Positions 15,562 through 22,767 of a stretch of 35,381 nt of DNA are shown here, one piece after another (the stretch's first letter is position 1; every line of letters begins with the position of its first letter). A program made the translations under genes and the position numbers. The notes below the pieces were generated by a model. That model saw nothing but the letters and a program-made list of their open reading frames with translations, did no database searches and had not been told where the DNA came from. The stretch spans positions 1-35,381 of the forward strand of contig CALMKE010000233.1 in the NCBI GenBank assembly GCA_937867645.1, given 5' to 3'. This stretch comes from an uncultured Gemmatimonadota bacterium. Lineage in GTDB: Bacteria > Gemmatimonadota > Gemmatimonadetes > Gemmatimonadales > Gemmatimonadaceae.

Positions 15562-16472
15562 GACGACTCTCCCACCGCTTCGCGGAACTGCTGCTCGAGC
15601 ACGGACCGCGTCGGAACAACCGCCGCCACTACGGCGCCAGCGACCATCAGCTCGCCGAGCTTCGCGTTGAGCGCCTCCAGATTCGGAACGACTATTTCGT
15701 ACTCGCCGCGGCCGACCGATGCCGCCGCCGGGAACACGCGCATGAATTGCTCGGCGCCGGAAGCGAGCGATATCCGGTAAGTGAGCGCGCCCGCCGATTG
15801 CTGGTCCATCGAGCTCGTACCGACCACCCGCTGGAGCCGTCCGTGATCGATGATCGCCACGCGATCGGCCAGCCGCTGAAGCTCGTCCAGGTTGTGCGAG
15901 GCGATGATCATGGTGCGATGCGGCGCGCGCAAGCCGCCGACGATGTCGCGGAATCGCTGCGTCCACACGGGATCGAGTCCGTGCGTCGGCTCGTCGAGGA
16001 TGAGCAGCTCCTCGTCGCGCAGCAGCGCCTGCGCCAGCCCGACGCGCTGGAGATTGCCCTTGGACAGCGCTTTGATGCTCTTGCGCCGGTGCTCTCCCAG
16101 CCCGAGTGTCGCGATCACTTTCTCGACAGAGTCGGCGACCTGCCCGCGCGGTATGTCGGCGAGGACAGCGTAGCGGGTGAGTGCGGCATCCGCACGCCAT
16201 CGCTTGTTGATCGTGACCAGCTCGGACAGGTATCCGATGCCGTTCCGCTCGATGTACGCGCGGGGGTGCAGGCCGTTGATGCGGGTAGTCCCGTTGGACG
16301 GATGTAGAAACCCGAGCAGGATCCCGATGAGAGTGCTCTTCCCCGCCCCGTTCGGCCCCGCGATCCCGAAGACTTCGCCGCGGGGAATGGTCAGGGAAAA
16401 ATCATCAACCGCGCGAACGCTCTTACCGGTGATCGACCGGTAGGTCTTTCCTACTGCGCTAAACTCAATCAC
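15558..16472 (-). CDS. ABC transporter ATP-binding protein
   Basis: The 304-residue subunit hydrolyses ATP to drive the permease encoded next to it. Motifs in order: Walker A GPNGAGKST (about 39-47), Q-loop region near YLSELVTI (the usual Gln is not obvious), signature LSKGNLQRV (the ABC signature with N where G or Q is usual), Walker B LLILDEPTHGLD, and the H-loop ASHNL. A C-terminal extension of about 80 residues resembles the regulatory tail common in ABC-2 ATPases. The ATG at 16472 has the hairpin repeat 28 bases upstream. Its stop overlaps the permease GTG. The system is likely an exporter of unknown substrate. Confidence 0.95.
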   Translation of the reverse strand: MIEFSAVGKTYRSITGKSVRAVDDFSLTIPRGEVFGIAGPNGAGKSTLIGILLGFLHPSNGTTRINGLHPRAYIERNGIGYLSELVTINKRWRADAALTRYAVLADIPRGQVADSVEKVIATLGLGEHRRKSIKALSKGNLQRVGLAQALLRDEELLILDEPTHGLDPVWTQRFRDIVGGLRAPHRTMIIASHNLDELQRLADRVAIIDHGRLQRVVGTSSMDQQSAGALTYRISLASGAEQFMRVFPAAASVGRGEYEIVVPNLEALNAKLGELMVAGAVVAAVVPTRSVLEQQFREAVGESS

Positions 16473-16500
16473 CTGGGAGCCAAGCTCGAGGATGTTGCAG

Positions 16501-16609
16501 GGGAATCCAAGTCTGGAGTGTGGCAGTCGGGAGTGATCAGTTCGGAGTCACCGATGAGGAATCTCCTCACTGTCAGCTCCGAACTGCCACACTCCAAACT
16601 TGGATTCCC
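16501..16609. repeat. Long hairpin repeat, GGGAATCCAAGT family, copy 2
   Basis: Bases 16501-16527 pair with 16583-16609 over 27 positions with one mismatch. The arms start GGGAATCCAAGT and contain GGAGTGTGGCAGT, as at 6883-6980. A tip hairpin TGAGGA-ATC-TCCTCA sits at 16555-16569, and an inner GTTCGGAG/CTCCGAAC pairing (16540-16547 with 16577-16584) competes with the base of the outer stem. The element lies between the start of the ABC ATPase gene (16472) and the end of the TPR gene (16671), both on the minus strand, so transcripts of the TPR operon read it as RNA if they extend this far. Confidence 0.9.
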
Positions 16610-16670
16610 CCTCCCTATGCTCGGGGTCAGTCGAACGGAAAAACGCAGCGCGCGAAGAGATACAGTCTTT

Positions 16671-17690
16671 CTATCTAGCGCACGCCGACCAGGAGCCGGT
16701 CCCGGCCTGACCGATGAACCGCAACCCGAGGTCGCGGTTCCCCAGGCGGATCAGCGAGCAGCCGAGGAAGCCTTTCGCCGCCGAGTCCGCGGGATTGAGC
16801 TGCACGGCGCGCACGAAGAATCGTCGCGCGAGATCGTAGTTGCCCTGCGACAGCAGGAGCATCCCCATCTCTCGCTGCGCGACGCTCCACTCCGGGTCGA
16901 GCCGGATGGCGGTCTCGATCTCGCGCTTCGCCGTCACCATGTCTCCTTCCTCGCGCGCTATCCGCGCGAGAAAAACGTGGGGCGTAGCCAGCTCGGGATT
17001 CTCGCGCGCGATCCGGGTGAACTCTCCGCGCGCGGCTTCGCGCTTCCCGTCCGCCAGCATGCGGACCGCCTTGTCCATGTCGTCGCCGCGGTTCTGCATC
17101 GCGTAATACGCCGCGACTCCGGCGAACGCGAGCGCGACCACGGCGATGGCGATCCAGCCCCAGGTCGGCAGTCCGGCGGCGCGGTCGCGCATGAGCGGCC
17201 GCAGGCCCGGAGCGGGCGGCACGATCGCCGGCTCCGGCGGCTCGGCGGCGGCCCTCTGCGCCGAGGTGAACCCCGTGCCTGCCGCTGGCGCGCCGGCCAT
17301 CGCGGACGCGGCGCCGGCGGTCGCGGCGTCGCGGCCGGGCGCTCCCGTCGCCGTATCCAGCTGAGTGAAAGCATCCTTGGCGGAAGCCACGTCGGCCGGT
17401 GTCGGCTTGTAGTTGACGTTGTCGCACCGCTCGCGGGCGGCGAGGAACTCGAGCAGCGCGTGCGCCTGCGTCAGCGTGATCATCTCGCGCTGCCGCACCT
17501 CGCGCACGAGCGCCTGTCCGCTCAGCGCGGAGCCGCCGAGCATCCGGCGCAAAACAGTCTCCAGCCCGCCCCAGATCTCGATGAGGTCAGCCGCGAGATC
17601 CTCGGCGCTGTGCGGGGAATCGAGCCTGGTGACGACGGGCCGGATGTCGGCCAGCGCGGAGTCCGCGCTCCCGCCGTACGCGGCCGTCAT
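16671..17690 (-). CDS. Membrane-anchored TPR protein
   Basis: The ATG at 17690 overlaps the stop of the upstream TPR gene (ATGA), giving 339 residues. The N-terminal 110 residues form a soluble helical region, followed by a low-complexity Ala/Pro/Gly linker (about 115-175). One membrane helix (WGWIAIAVVALAFAGVAAYY, about residue 178-198) precedes at least three TPR-like helix pairs: MDKAVRMLADGKREAARGEF, TPHVFLARIAREEGDMVTAK and AQREMGMLLLSQGNYDLAR, with canonical A-x-x-x-L spacing. TPR domains mediate protein-protein contacts, so this is probably a scaffold at the membrane. No enzymatic motif is present. The end frame is set by TAG at 16671-16673. It works as a pair with the larger soluble TPR protein upstream; the partners are unknown. 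Confidence 0.8.
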   Translation of the reverse strand: MTAAYGGSADSALADIRPVVTRLDSPHSAEDLAADLIEIWGGLETVLRRMLGGSALSGQALVREVRQREMITLTQAHALLEFLAARERCDNVNYKPTPADVASAKDAFTQLDTATGAPGRDAATAGAASAMAGAPAAGTGFTSAQRAAAEPPEPAIVPPAPGLRPLMRDRAAGLPTWGWIAIAVVALAFAGVAAYYAMQNRGDDMDKAVRMLADGKREAARGEFTRIARENPELATPHVFLARIAREEGDMVTAKREIETAIRLDPEWSVAQREMGMLLLSQGNYDLARRFFVRAVQLNPADSAAKGFLGCSLIRLGNRDLGLRFIGQAGTGSWSACAR

Positions 17691-18796
17691 TTTACGATCC
17701 GGACGAGTCCCGCGTGCGCGATGGCGCGGACGAAGCTTTCCGCGTCCGAGGTGGACACGGTCATGCCGGTGAGCGTGAATGCGCGATGCGCTTCTGTGGC
17801 CATGTATTCCTCGAGCGTTCTGGTGCGTGCCGTGCCGCTCGCCCGGTGCATCTGTTGCAGGATCTCGTCCCAGGTGCCCTCGAGCTGGCGGCGCTCGTCC
17901 AGCGCGATGGTGTGCAAATCCGGGTCCTCCCGGCCCGCAAGCGACGTCAGCAGCGCGCCGAACAGCTCCAGCTGCCCCCGCGCCTGCTCCTGGTCGGATT
18001 CCACGACCCTGGCCTCGATCTCGGCCAGCATCTCGTCTATGTCGTCCGGCTCGCCCGCGAGGTCCTTGAGCCGGTCCTGCCACGGCTTCAGCTCGGCGTC
18101 GTTGTCGCGGAGCCGATACACCGTCTTCTTCAGCTCGATGATGCGCCAGATGCCGAGCTCGTCCCAGTGGTCGTCCGGCGACGAACGGTCGAGATGGTAC
18201 AGCGCCGCCTCGTAGTCGCCGCGATCGTACAGGATGTTGCCGAGGTAGATGCGGGCCTCGCTGTGATCGCCGTCCAGCTGGAGCGCGCGGCGCAGCGTCG
18301 TTACCGCGCCGTCGTTGTCGCCCAGCCGGTGCTGCGCGTACCCGACGCACGCGACCGCTTCGGCGGATTCAGGCGCCTGCTCCACCGCCACTTCGAAGAA
18401 CTGCTTCGCGTCCTCGATCAATCCTTCGCGGAAGAGCGCGCGCCCCACCTGCAGCATCAGCTCCAGATCGTCGCTGTAGCCGAGCTCCAGGATGCGGCGG
18501 AAGGAACGCAGGGCCGCGGCCTGCTGGCCGAACTTGAGCAGAGTCTCGCCGAATCCCGCGAGCGCGTCCTCGTGCTCGGAGTCGAGGATCAGCGCCTCCT
18601 CGAAGCTGCGGCGGGCCCACGCGAACTCTTCCCGCGCGTGAAAAGCGTATCCCAGGCCAATGTGCAGCTCGACGGAATTGGGGTACACGTCGAGCCCTTC
18701 CCGCAAAGTCTCTACTGCGTCGTCGTACCGCCCCTCGTTGTAGAACTGATGCGCACGCTCGTCGTACTCTTCAGAACTAAGGAAAGGGGTAGCCAT
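17687..18796 (-). CDS. Soluble TPR-repeat protein
   Basis: The 369 residues contain about six to seven TPR units in the first 230 residues (FYNEGRYDDAVETLREGLD, AFHAREEFAWARRSFEEALI, LKFGQQAAALRSFRRILELG, LFREGLIEDAKQFFEVAVEQ, AQHRLGDNDGAVTTLRRALQ, ILYDRGDYEAALYHLDRS) with typical W/L/G/Y/A/F/A/P positions. The C-terminal third is acidic and helical (EIEARVVESDQEQARGQLEL, split from surrounding sequence) and unrecognised. No signal peptide or membrane segment is seen. The ATG has GGAGG twelve bases upstream and a good promoter (18834-18863). Its stop overlaps the start of the membrane TPR gene, so the two form a coupled operon. Such proteins commonly act as adaptors; no specific partner can be named. 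Confidence 0.85.
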   Translation of the reverse strand: MATPFLSSEEYDERAHQFYNEGRYDDAVETLREGLDVYPNSVELHIGLGYAFHAREEFAWARRSFEEALILDSEHEDALAGFGETLLKFGQQAAALRSFRRILELGYSDDLELMLQVGRALFREGLIEDAKQFFEVAVEQAPESAEAVACVGYAQHRLGDNDGAVTTLRRALQLDGDHSEARIYLGNILYDRGDYEAALYHLDRSSPDDHWDELGIWRIIELKKTVYRLRDNDAELKPWQDRLKDLAGEPDDIDEMLAEIEARVVESDQEQARGQLELFGALLTSLAGREDPDLHTIALDERRQLEGTWDEILQQMHRASGTARTRTLEEYMATEAHRAFTLTGMTVSTSDAESFVRAIAHAGLVRIVK

Positions 18797-18833
18797 TTTG
18801 GTGCATTCCTCCGGCGCGAGAGAACCTTTTGAA

Positions 18834-18863
18834 ATTGTACCACTTATGCGCTCGTTAGTTCAA
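18834..18863 (-). promoter_or_regulatory. Sigma-70-like promoter for the TPR operon
   Basis: On the minus strand TTGAAC (18863-18858) and TACAAT (18839-18834) are separated by 18 bases, a good match to the -35 and -10 consensus. A GGAGG lies about 20 bases downstream of the -10 and the ATG is at 18796. The -35 overlaps the psuG stop codon, so the promoter is embedded in the end of the upstream gene. It is the clearest promoter in the window. Confidence 0.7.
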
Positions 18864-19768
18864 CGGTTTTTTTCGGCGGCGGCGAGCGCCACCGCGATCC
18901 GCGCCGCCAGGGCGGCGTTGCTCTCGAGCAGCGCGATGTTCGTCTGCAGCGACGCGCCGGAGGTCTCCCGCTCTACGGATTCCAGCAGCGCCGGCGTGAC
19001 TCCCCTCCCCGCGATGCCCGCCCGCCGCACCTGCGCGAGCGCCGCGTCCACCGCCCTGTCCACGACGGCTTTGTCGAGGCGGAAAGCCTCGGGCGGAGGA
19101 TTCACGACCAGTACCGCGCCCGGCATGCCGAGGGAAACATGCCGCGCGTACACCCGCGCGATCTGATCGGGCGACCCGACCTTCCAGCTCACGGGAATCG
19201 TGGTGCCCGCGCAGTAGAACTCCGGAAACCAATCCGTCCGGAACCCGAGCACCGCCACGCTGAGCGTCTCCAGCCGCTCCGCCGTCGCCCGGAGATCCAG
19301 GATCGCCTTGGCGCCGGCGCACACGCAGATGACGCTCACGCGCGACAGCTCGATGAGGTCCGCCGACTCGTCCAGCGCGTCTCCCCGGTGCACTCCGCCG
19401 ATACCGCCCGTGGCGAACACCGCGATGCCCGCGCGCTCGGCGAGCACGAGGCTCGCGCTCACGGTCGTCGCGCCGTCAACGCCCAGTGTCGCGGCCGCTG
19501 CCAGATCGCGAGCACCGACTTTGACAATTCCCTCGCGCCGGAGGAACCGCTCCACCTCCGCGTCGGCGAGTCCGACGACGAGCCGGCCGCCCACGACGGC
19601 GGTGACCGCCGGCGTCGCGCCGTGGCTGACGATCGCCTCGACCATCCTCTCGCATGCCTCGCGGTTCGCGGGGACCGGCAGTCCCTGCGCGAACACCGAG
19701 CTCTCGAGCGCCACCACCGGACGGCCCGCTGCCAACGCGTCAGCGACCTCCTCGCCGACGCGCACCAC
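18860..19768 (-). CDS. psuG: Pseudouridine-5'-phosphate glycosidase
   Basis: PsuG splits pseudouridine 5'-phosphate into uracil and ribose 5-phosphate (the equilibrium may favour synthesis, but the pathway use is degradation). The GTG at 19768 gives 302 residues, close to characterised PsuG. Conserved blocks: RPVVALESSVFAQGLPVP (near the start), IVKVGARDLAAAATLG, FATGGIGGVHRG, CAGAKAILDL with its active-site lysine, VLVVNPPPEAF, and SLQTNIALL. The start is the weakest point: two adjacent GTG codons are possible and no strong ribosome binding site is seen. It follows the kynureninase-like gene by 26 bases. A dedicated kinase (psuK) is not visible here, so pseudouridine phosphorylation must be encoded elsewhere. 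The last codons contain seven A residues (GAA AAA AAC), which has no evident role. Confidence 0.93.
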   Translation of the reverse strand: MVRVGEEVADALAAGRPVVALESSVFAQGLPVPANREACERMVEAIVSHGATPAVTAVVGGRLVVGLADAEVERFLRREGIVKVGARDLAAAATLGVDGATTVSASLVLAERAGIAVFATGGIGGVHRGDALDESADLIELSRVSVICVCAGAKAILDLRATAERLETLSVAVLGFRTDWFPEFYCAGTTIPVSWKVGSPDQIARVYARHVSLGMPGAVLVVNPPPEAFRLDKAVVDRAVDAALAQVRRAGIAGRGVTPALLESVERETSGASLQTNIALLESNAALAARIAVALAAAEKNR

Positions 19769-19794
19769 TTCGCCGTGTGGGTCCGCGGAAGATC

Positions 19795-20991
19795 TCAGGT
19801 TACTACCGGGGTGGACCCCGCGAACCGCTTCCAGCTCCCGTTCGCGACCGACGCGTCGATCGCGGCGAACGCCCGGTCCAGCTCGGCGTCCTCCGTGAAG
19901 AAATGCGGCGCGATCCTGATCCCCGCGCCGACGCGATAATCGATCAGGATCTCCTGCGACAGAAGATCCTGCGCCACGGCCGCCCCGTTCGGCACGTCCA
20001 CCGCGACCGTCCCGCCGCGTCTTTCCGGATCCCGCGACGCATGGATCGCGTACCCGCGCTCGTCGGCCAGCTCGACCAGGCGCGCCGTCTGCCGCATGCT
20101 CTTCCGCCGGATCGCGTCCACGCCCGCGCGTCGCAGGATCTTCGGCCCCTCGACCGCCGCGTACAGCGCGGGAACCACCGGCGTCCCGTTCAGCCAGCGG
20201 GCGGCGCCCGTCGTGAAATGCATGTCGGGAAGAAACTCGAACGGCCGCTCGTGCGCCTGCCAGCCGGTGAGCGACGGTGACAGCCGGTCGCGCACCGAGG
20301 GCGAGACGTACAGGAAGCACCCGCCGGGCCCGCCGCACAGCCACTTGAGCACGCCGCCGGTGAGAAAGTCCACTTCCAGCGCTTTCACGTCCACCGGCAC
20401 CACGCCCACCGAATGGAAAGCGTCGAGACAAACCAGCGCGCCGACGTCGTGCGCGCGCCGGCAGATGCGCGCCGCATCCATGATAAAGGCGGATTTAAAC
20501 AGCACGTGCGACACGGCGACGAGGCGCGTGCGCTCGTCGATCGCCCGCAACAAACGCTCGATGTCCACGCCGATCCCGTCGTCCGACGGCACGCTCACGA
20601 CTTCCGCGCCCGCTCTCCGCGCGAGCTCGTACGTGCCATAGCGGACGGATGGAAAGTCGAGGTCGGTCATCACCACCCGGTTCCGTTCCGGCGGAAAGTC
20701 AATCGCCGAGAATGCGGTGGCGTGCGCGACGCTGACGTTGGGGTGCATCGCGATTTCGTTCTCTCCCGCGTTAATCAGGGGAGCTATCACGTTGCCGGCC
20801 GTGACCGACATCTCCCACCAGCCCTCGTTCCAGGCCTTGACGCCGTGATCGCCCCAGGCGGCCGCGTACGCCGCGAGCCGCGCCGGTACCGTGCGCGGCA
20901 TCGGGCCCAGCGAGTTCGAGACCAGGTACGTCGTGCGCTCGAGGATCGGGAACTCCGCCCGGAGCGCGAGCAGCGGGTCCCGCGCGGTCAC
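19795..20991 (-). CDS. Kynureninase-like class V aminotransferase-fold PLP enzyme
   Basis: GTG at 20991 overlaps the M28 peptidase stop (GTGA) and follows GGGAGGGGA, a strong ribosome binding site, giving 398 residues. The sequence aligns best with kynureninases: VSNSLGPMPRTV (cf. DGNSLG), the W-rich RAHD-like WNEGWWEM block, CLDAFHSVGVVPVD (PLP Asp and His), the Schiff-base lysine Lys216 in GGVLKWLCGGPGG, and LTGWQAHERPF. Two differences from true kynureninase stand out: Leu215 stands where the PLP-phosphate-binding Tyr is expected, and the N-terminal DGN is SN. Enzyme activity on kynurenine is therefore uncertain; a desulfurase-type or other C-S/C-C lyase role is possible. The chain sits between a secreted peptidase and psuG, with no tryptophan catabolic gene nearby. 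Confidence 0.8.
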   Translation of the reverse strand: MTARDPLLALRAEFPILERTTYLVSNSLGPMPRTVPARLAAYAAAWGDHGVKAWNEGWWEMSVTAGNVIAPLINAGENEIAMHPNVSVAHATAFSAIDFPPERNRVVMTDLDFPSVRYGTYELARRAGAEVVSVPSDDGIGVDIERLLRAIDERTRLVAVSHVLFKSAFIMDAARICRRAHDVGALVCLDAFHSVGVVPVDVKALEVDFLTGGVLKWLCGGPGGCFLYVSPSVRDRLSPSLTGWQAHERPFEFLPDMHFTTGAARWLNGTPVVPALYAAVEGPKILRRAGVDAIRRKSMRQTARLVELADERGYAIHASRDPERRGGTVAVDVPNGAAVAQDLLSQEILIDYRVGAGIRIAPHFFTEDAELDRAFAAIDASVANGSWKRFAGSTPVVT

Positions 20992-22685
20992 TCCCCTCCC
21001 GGCCGCACCGCGCGGAATTCCGCGTCCGCGCTCCAGGTCGGCAGCACCGGCGAATCGCCCAGCCACTTGCCGAACCGGTACACGATCGCCGCGAGCTGCG
21101 CCCCCCCGGTGAGATCGAAGTCCGGGCGGTATTCGTCGGACGGCTGATGGTATCTGTGCGCCGTGTAATCCTCGTTCTGCTCGACGCCCCACCCGGCCGG
21201 CCGGCCCACGAAGTCCACGCCGGCGCCAAGTGACGCGGACGGCACTCCGACCTTCGCGAAGGAGAAATGGTCCGAGCGGTAGAAATAGCCGCGCTCAGGA
21301 TGCGTGTCGGGCTCGATCGTGATCGTGTCGGCGCGCACCAGGGCGGCCAGCATCGGGCCGAGCGAGCTCTTGGTGTCGCCCAGCACCCGCATTGTTCTGA
21401 ACCTGCCGAGCAGGTTGCCGCCATCCACGTTCACGTTGGCGATGATCCGGCTGATCGGCACCGTGGGATGTTCCGCGAAGTACCGCGAGCCGAGCAGTCC
21501 GGATTCCTCCGCGTCCACGAATACGAACAGCTGCGACCTGGCCGGCCGCGGTGAGTGCGCGGCCGAGTGCGCGACGCCGAGAAGCACGGCGACCCCGGAC
21601 GCGTTGTCCGCCGCGCCGTTGTAGATCGAGTCGCCGTTTACGGCCGGCCCAATGCCCAGGTGGTCGAAGTGGGCCGTGTACGCCACGTACTCGCCGTTCT
21701 TCACCGGATCGGTGCCGCGCACCAGTCCGACGACGTTCACCGCCTGCAGCCGCGCTACGGTGTTGGGGAACGACATGGAGACGTTGATCCCGGTGGAAAC
21801 CGGCCGGAAATCACGGGAGGCCGCTGAGCGGACGAGCTGATCGAGGTCGATCCCGGCCTGAGAGAGCAGCGCTCTCGCCGCGGTGTCCGTGATCCAGCCC
21901 TGCACGCCGATCGGCCCGGGCCCCGACTCGGGACGCGGCAGCATGCGCTGCTCCTTCGCCCACGAGCCGACGACGGTGTGCCAAGGGTAGCCGGCCCGCT
22001 CGGTCGTGTGCACGATGAGCATCCCCGCGGCTCCGCGGCGTTCCGCCTCCTCGAACTTGTACGTCCAGCGGCCGTAGTACGTCATGCCCCGTCCGCCGAA
22101 CAGCGCGGGCTCCGCGGCAGTTTCCGGCGGATCGTTCACCAGCACCAGCAGGATCTTGCCGCGCACGTCCACGTCCTTGAAGTCGTCCCAGCGGAACTCC
22201 GGCGCGGTTGCGCCATACCCGACGAACACCAGCTCGCCCGACGCTTCACTCCGCGGCGCGGCCGAGCCTGCCCAGACCACCACGTCTTCCGGATAGCGCA
22301 AGCGGGCGGTCGCGCGACCGCTCGCCGTGACGCTCAGCTTCGACGGGTCCGCGCCCACCACTTCGATCGGGAACTGCTGGAAGTAGGATCCGTTCGCGCC
22401 GGGCTCCACGCCGAACAGGCGCAGCTGGGCGGCGATGTACTCCGCGGCCAGCCACCCGCCGCGCGTCGCCGGCGCCCTCCCTTCCAGGAGATCGGACGAA
22501 AGGAACCGGATGTGCGCGTCGATCTCGTTGGGTGTCACGACGTGGCCGGGGTGCGCGGCGGGCGCGGCGGGCGCGGCCATCGCGGAGTGCTCGGCGGCAG
22601 CGCGCTCGGCCGGAGGAGGAACCGTGGCGCAACCGGCTGCCGCGAGGAAAGCGGAGGCAAACAGGAGCGAGCGGAGTCTGGGCAT
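20988..22685 (-). CDS. M28 family zinc aminopeptidase, predicted lipoprotein
   Basis: The ATG at 22685 (MPRLRSLL) is preferred to one 33 bases further upstream because it puts a signal sequence with lipobox LAAAGC, Cys19, at the N-terminus. The 565-residue protein has a PA-domain-like insertion (roughly residues 130-300) and an M28 catalytic domain after it. Zinc ligands recognisable: His in YTAHFDHLG, Asp in GAADNASGVAVL, Glu pair in DAEESGLLGS, Asp in NVNVDGGNL, and His in RYHQPSDEY. It should release N-terminal amino acids outside the cytoplasm. The gene heads a minus-strand run with the kynureninase-like gene and psuG. It diverges from the patatin gene across an 82-base gap holding a CAACCA palindrome. 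The M28 assignment is secure; the substrate is not. Confidence 0.9.
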   Translation of the reverse strand: MPRLRSLLFASAFLAAAGCATVPPPAERAAAEHSAMAAPAAPAAHPGHVVTPNEIDAHIRFLSSDLLEGRAPATRGGWLAAEYIAAQLRLFGVEPGANGSYFQQFPIEVVGADPSKLSVTASGRATARLRYPEDVVVWAGSAAPRSEASGELVFVGYGATAPEFRWDDFKDVDVRGKILLVLVNDPPETAAEPALFGGRGMTYYGRWTYKFEEAERRGAAGMLIVHTTERAGYPWHTVVGSWAKEQRMLPRPESGPGPIGVQGWITDTAARALLSQAGIDLDQLVRSAASRDFRPVSTGINVSMSFPNTVARLQAVNVVGLVRGTDPVKNGEYVAYTAHFDHLGIGPAVNGDSIYNGAADNASGVAVLLGVAHSAAHSPRPARSQLFVFVDAEESGLLGSRYFAEHPTVPISRIIANVNVDGGNLLGRFRTMRVLGDTKSSLGPMLAALVRADTITIEPDTHPERGYFYRSDHFSFAKVGVPSASLGAGVDFVGRPAGWGVEQNEDYTAHRYHQPSDEYRPDFDLTGGAQLAAIVYRFGKWLGDSPVLPTWSADAEFRAVRPGGE

Positions 22686-22711
22686 GGGACGATGGGGGGT
22701 CAGGGGTCTCG

Positions 22712-22728
22712 CAACCAATATATGGTTG
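22712..22728. promoter_or_regulatory. Palindrome in the divergent promoter region (candidate operator)
   Basis: CAACCA-ATATA-TGGTTG is a perfect 6-bp inverted repeat with a 5-base AT spacer, in the 82-base gap between the M28 gene (start 22685) and the patatin gene (start 22768). It contains AATATAT, the most AT-rich spot in the gap, which could double as a -10 region. It is the only clear symmetric element there and may bind a dimeric regulator controlling one or both genes; that is inference from symmetry alone. Confidence 0.4.
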
Positions 22729-22767
22729 GACGATGCCGGGTATCACGCTCCTGATTACGCTTTCACC

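Noticed and set aside
14843-15619. Upstream extension of the M16 protease frame by 259 residues.
   Set aside because: It is the permease and ATPase read in another frame (low-complexity Arg/Gly); the GTG at 14842 overlapping the permease stop is the sensible start.
16518-18215. A 565-residue plus-strand frame opposite the two TPR genes.
   Set aside because: The minus-strand frames carry clear TPR repeats, a promoter and a ribosome binding site; the plus frame has none and starts inside the hairpin repeat.
18866-18872. A7 run (T7 on the plus strand) near the end of psuG as a frameshift site.
   Set aside because: It lies two codons before the stop and a shift would add nothing recognisable; probably a chance run.
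22739-22745. Single GGTATCA matching the heptamer of the 6344-6408 repeat.
   Set aside because: A lone 7-mer match without tandem copies or an inverted partner is expected by chance.
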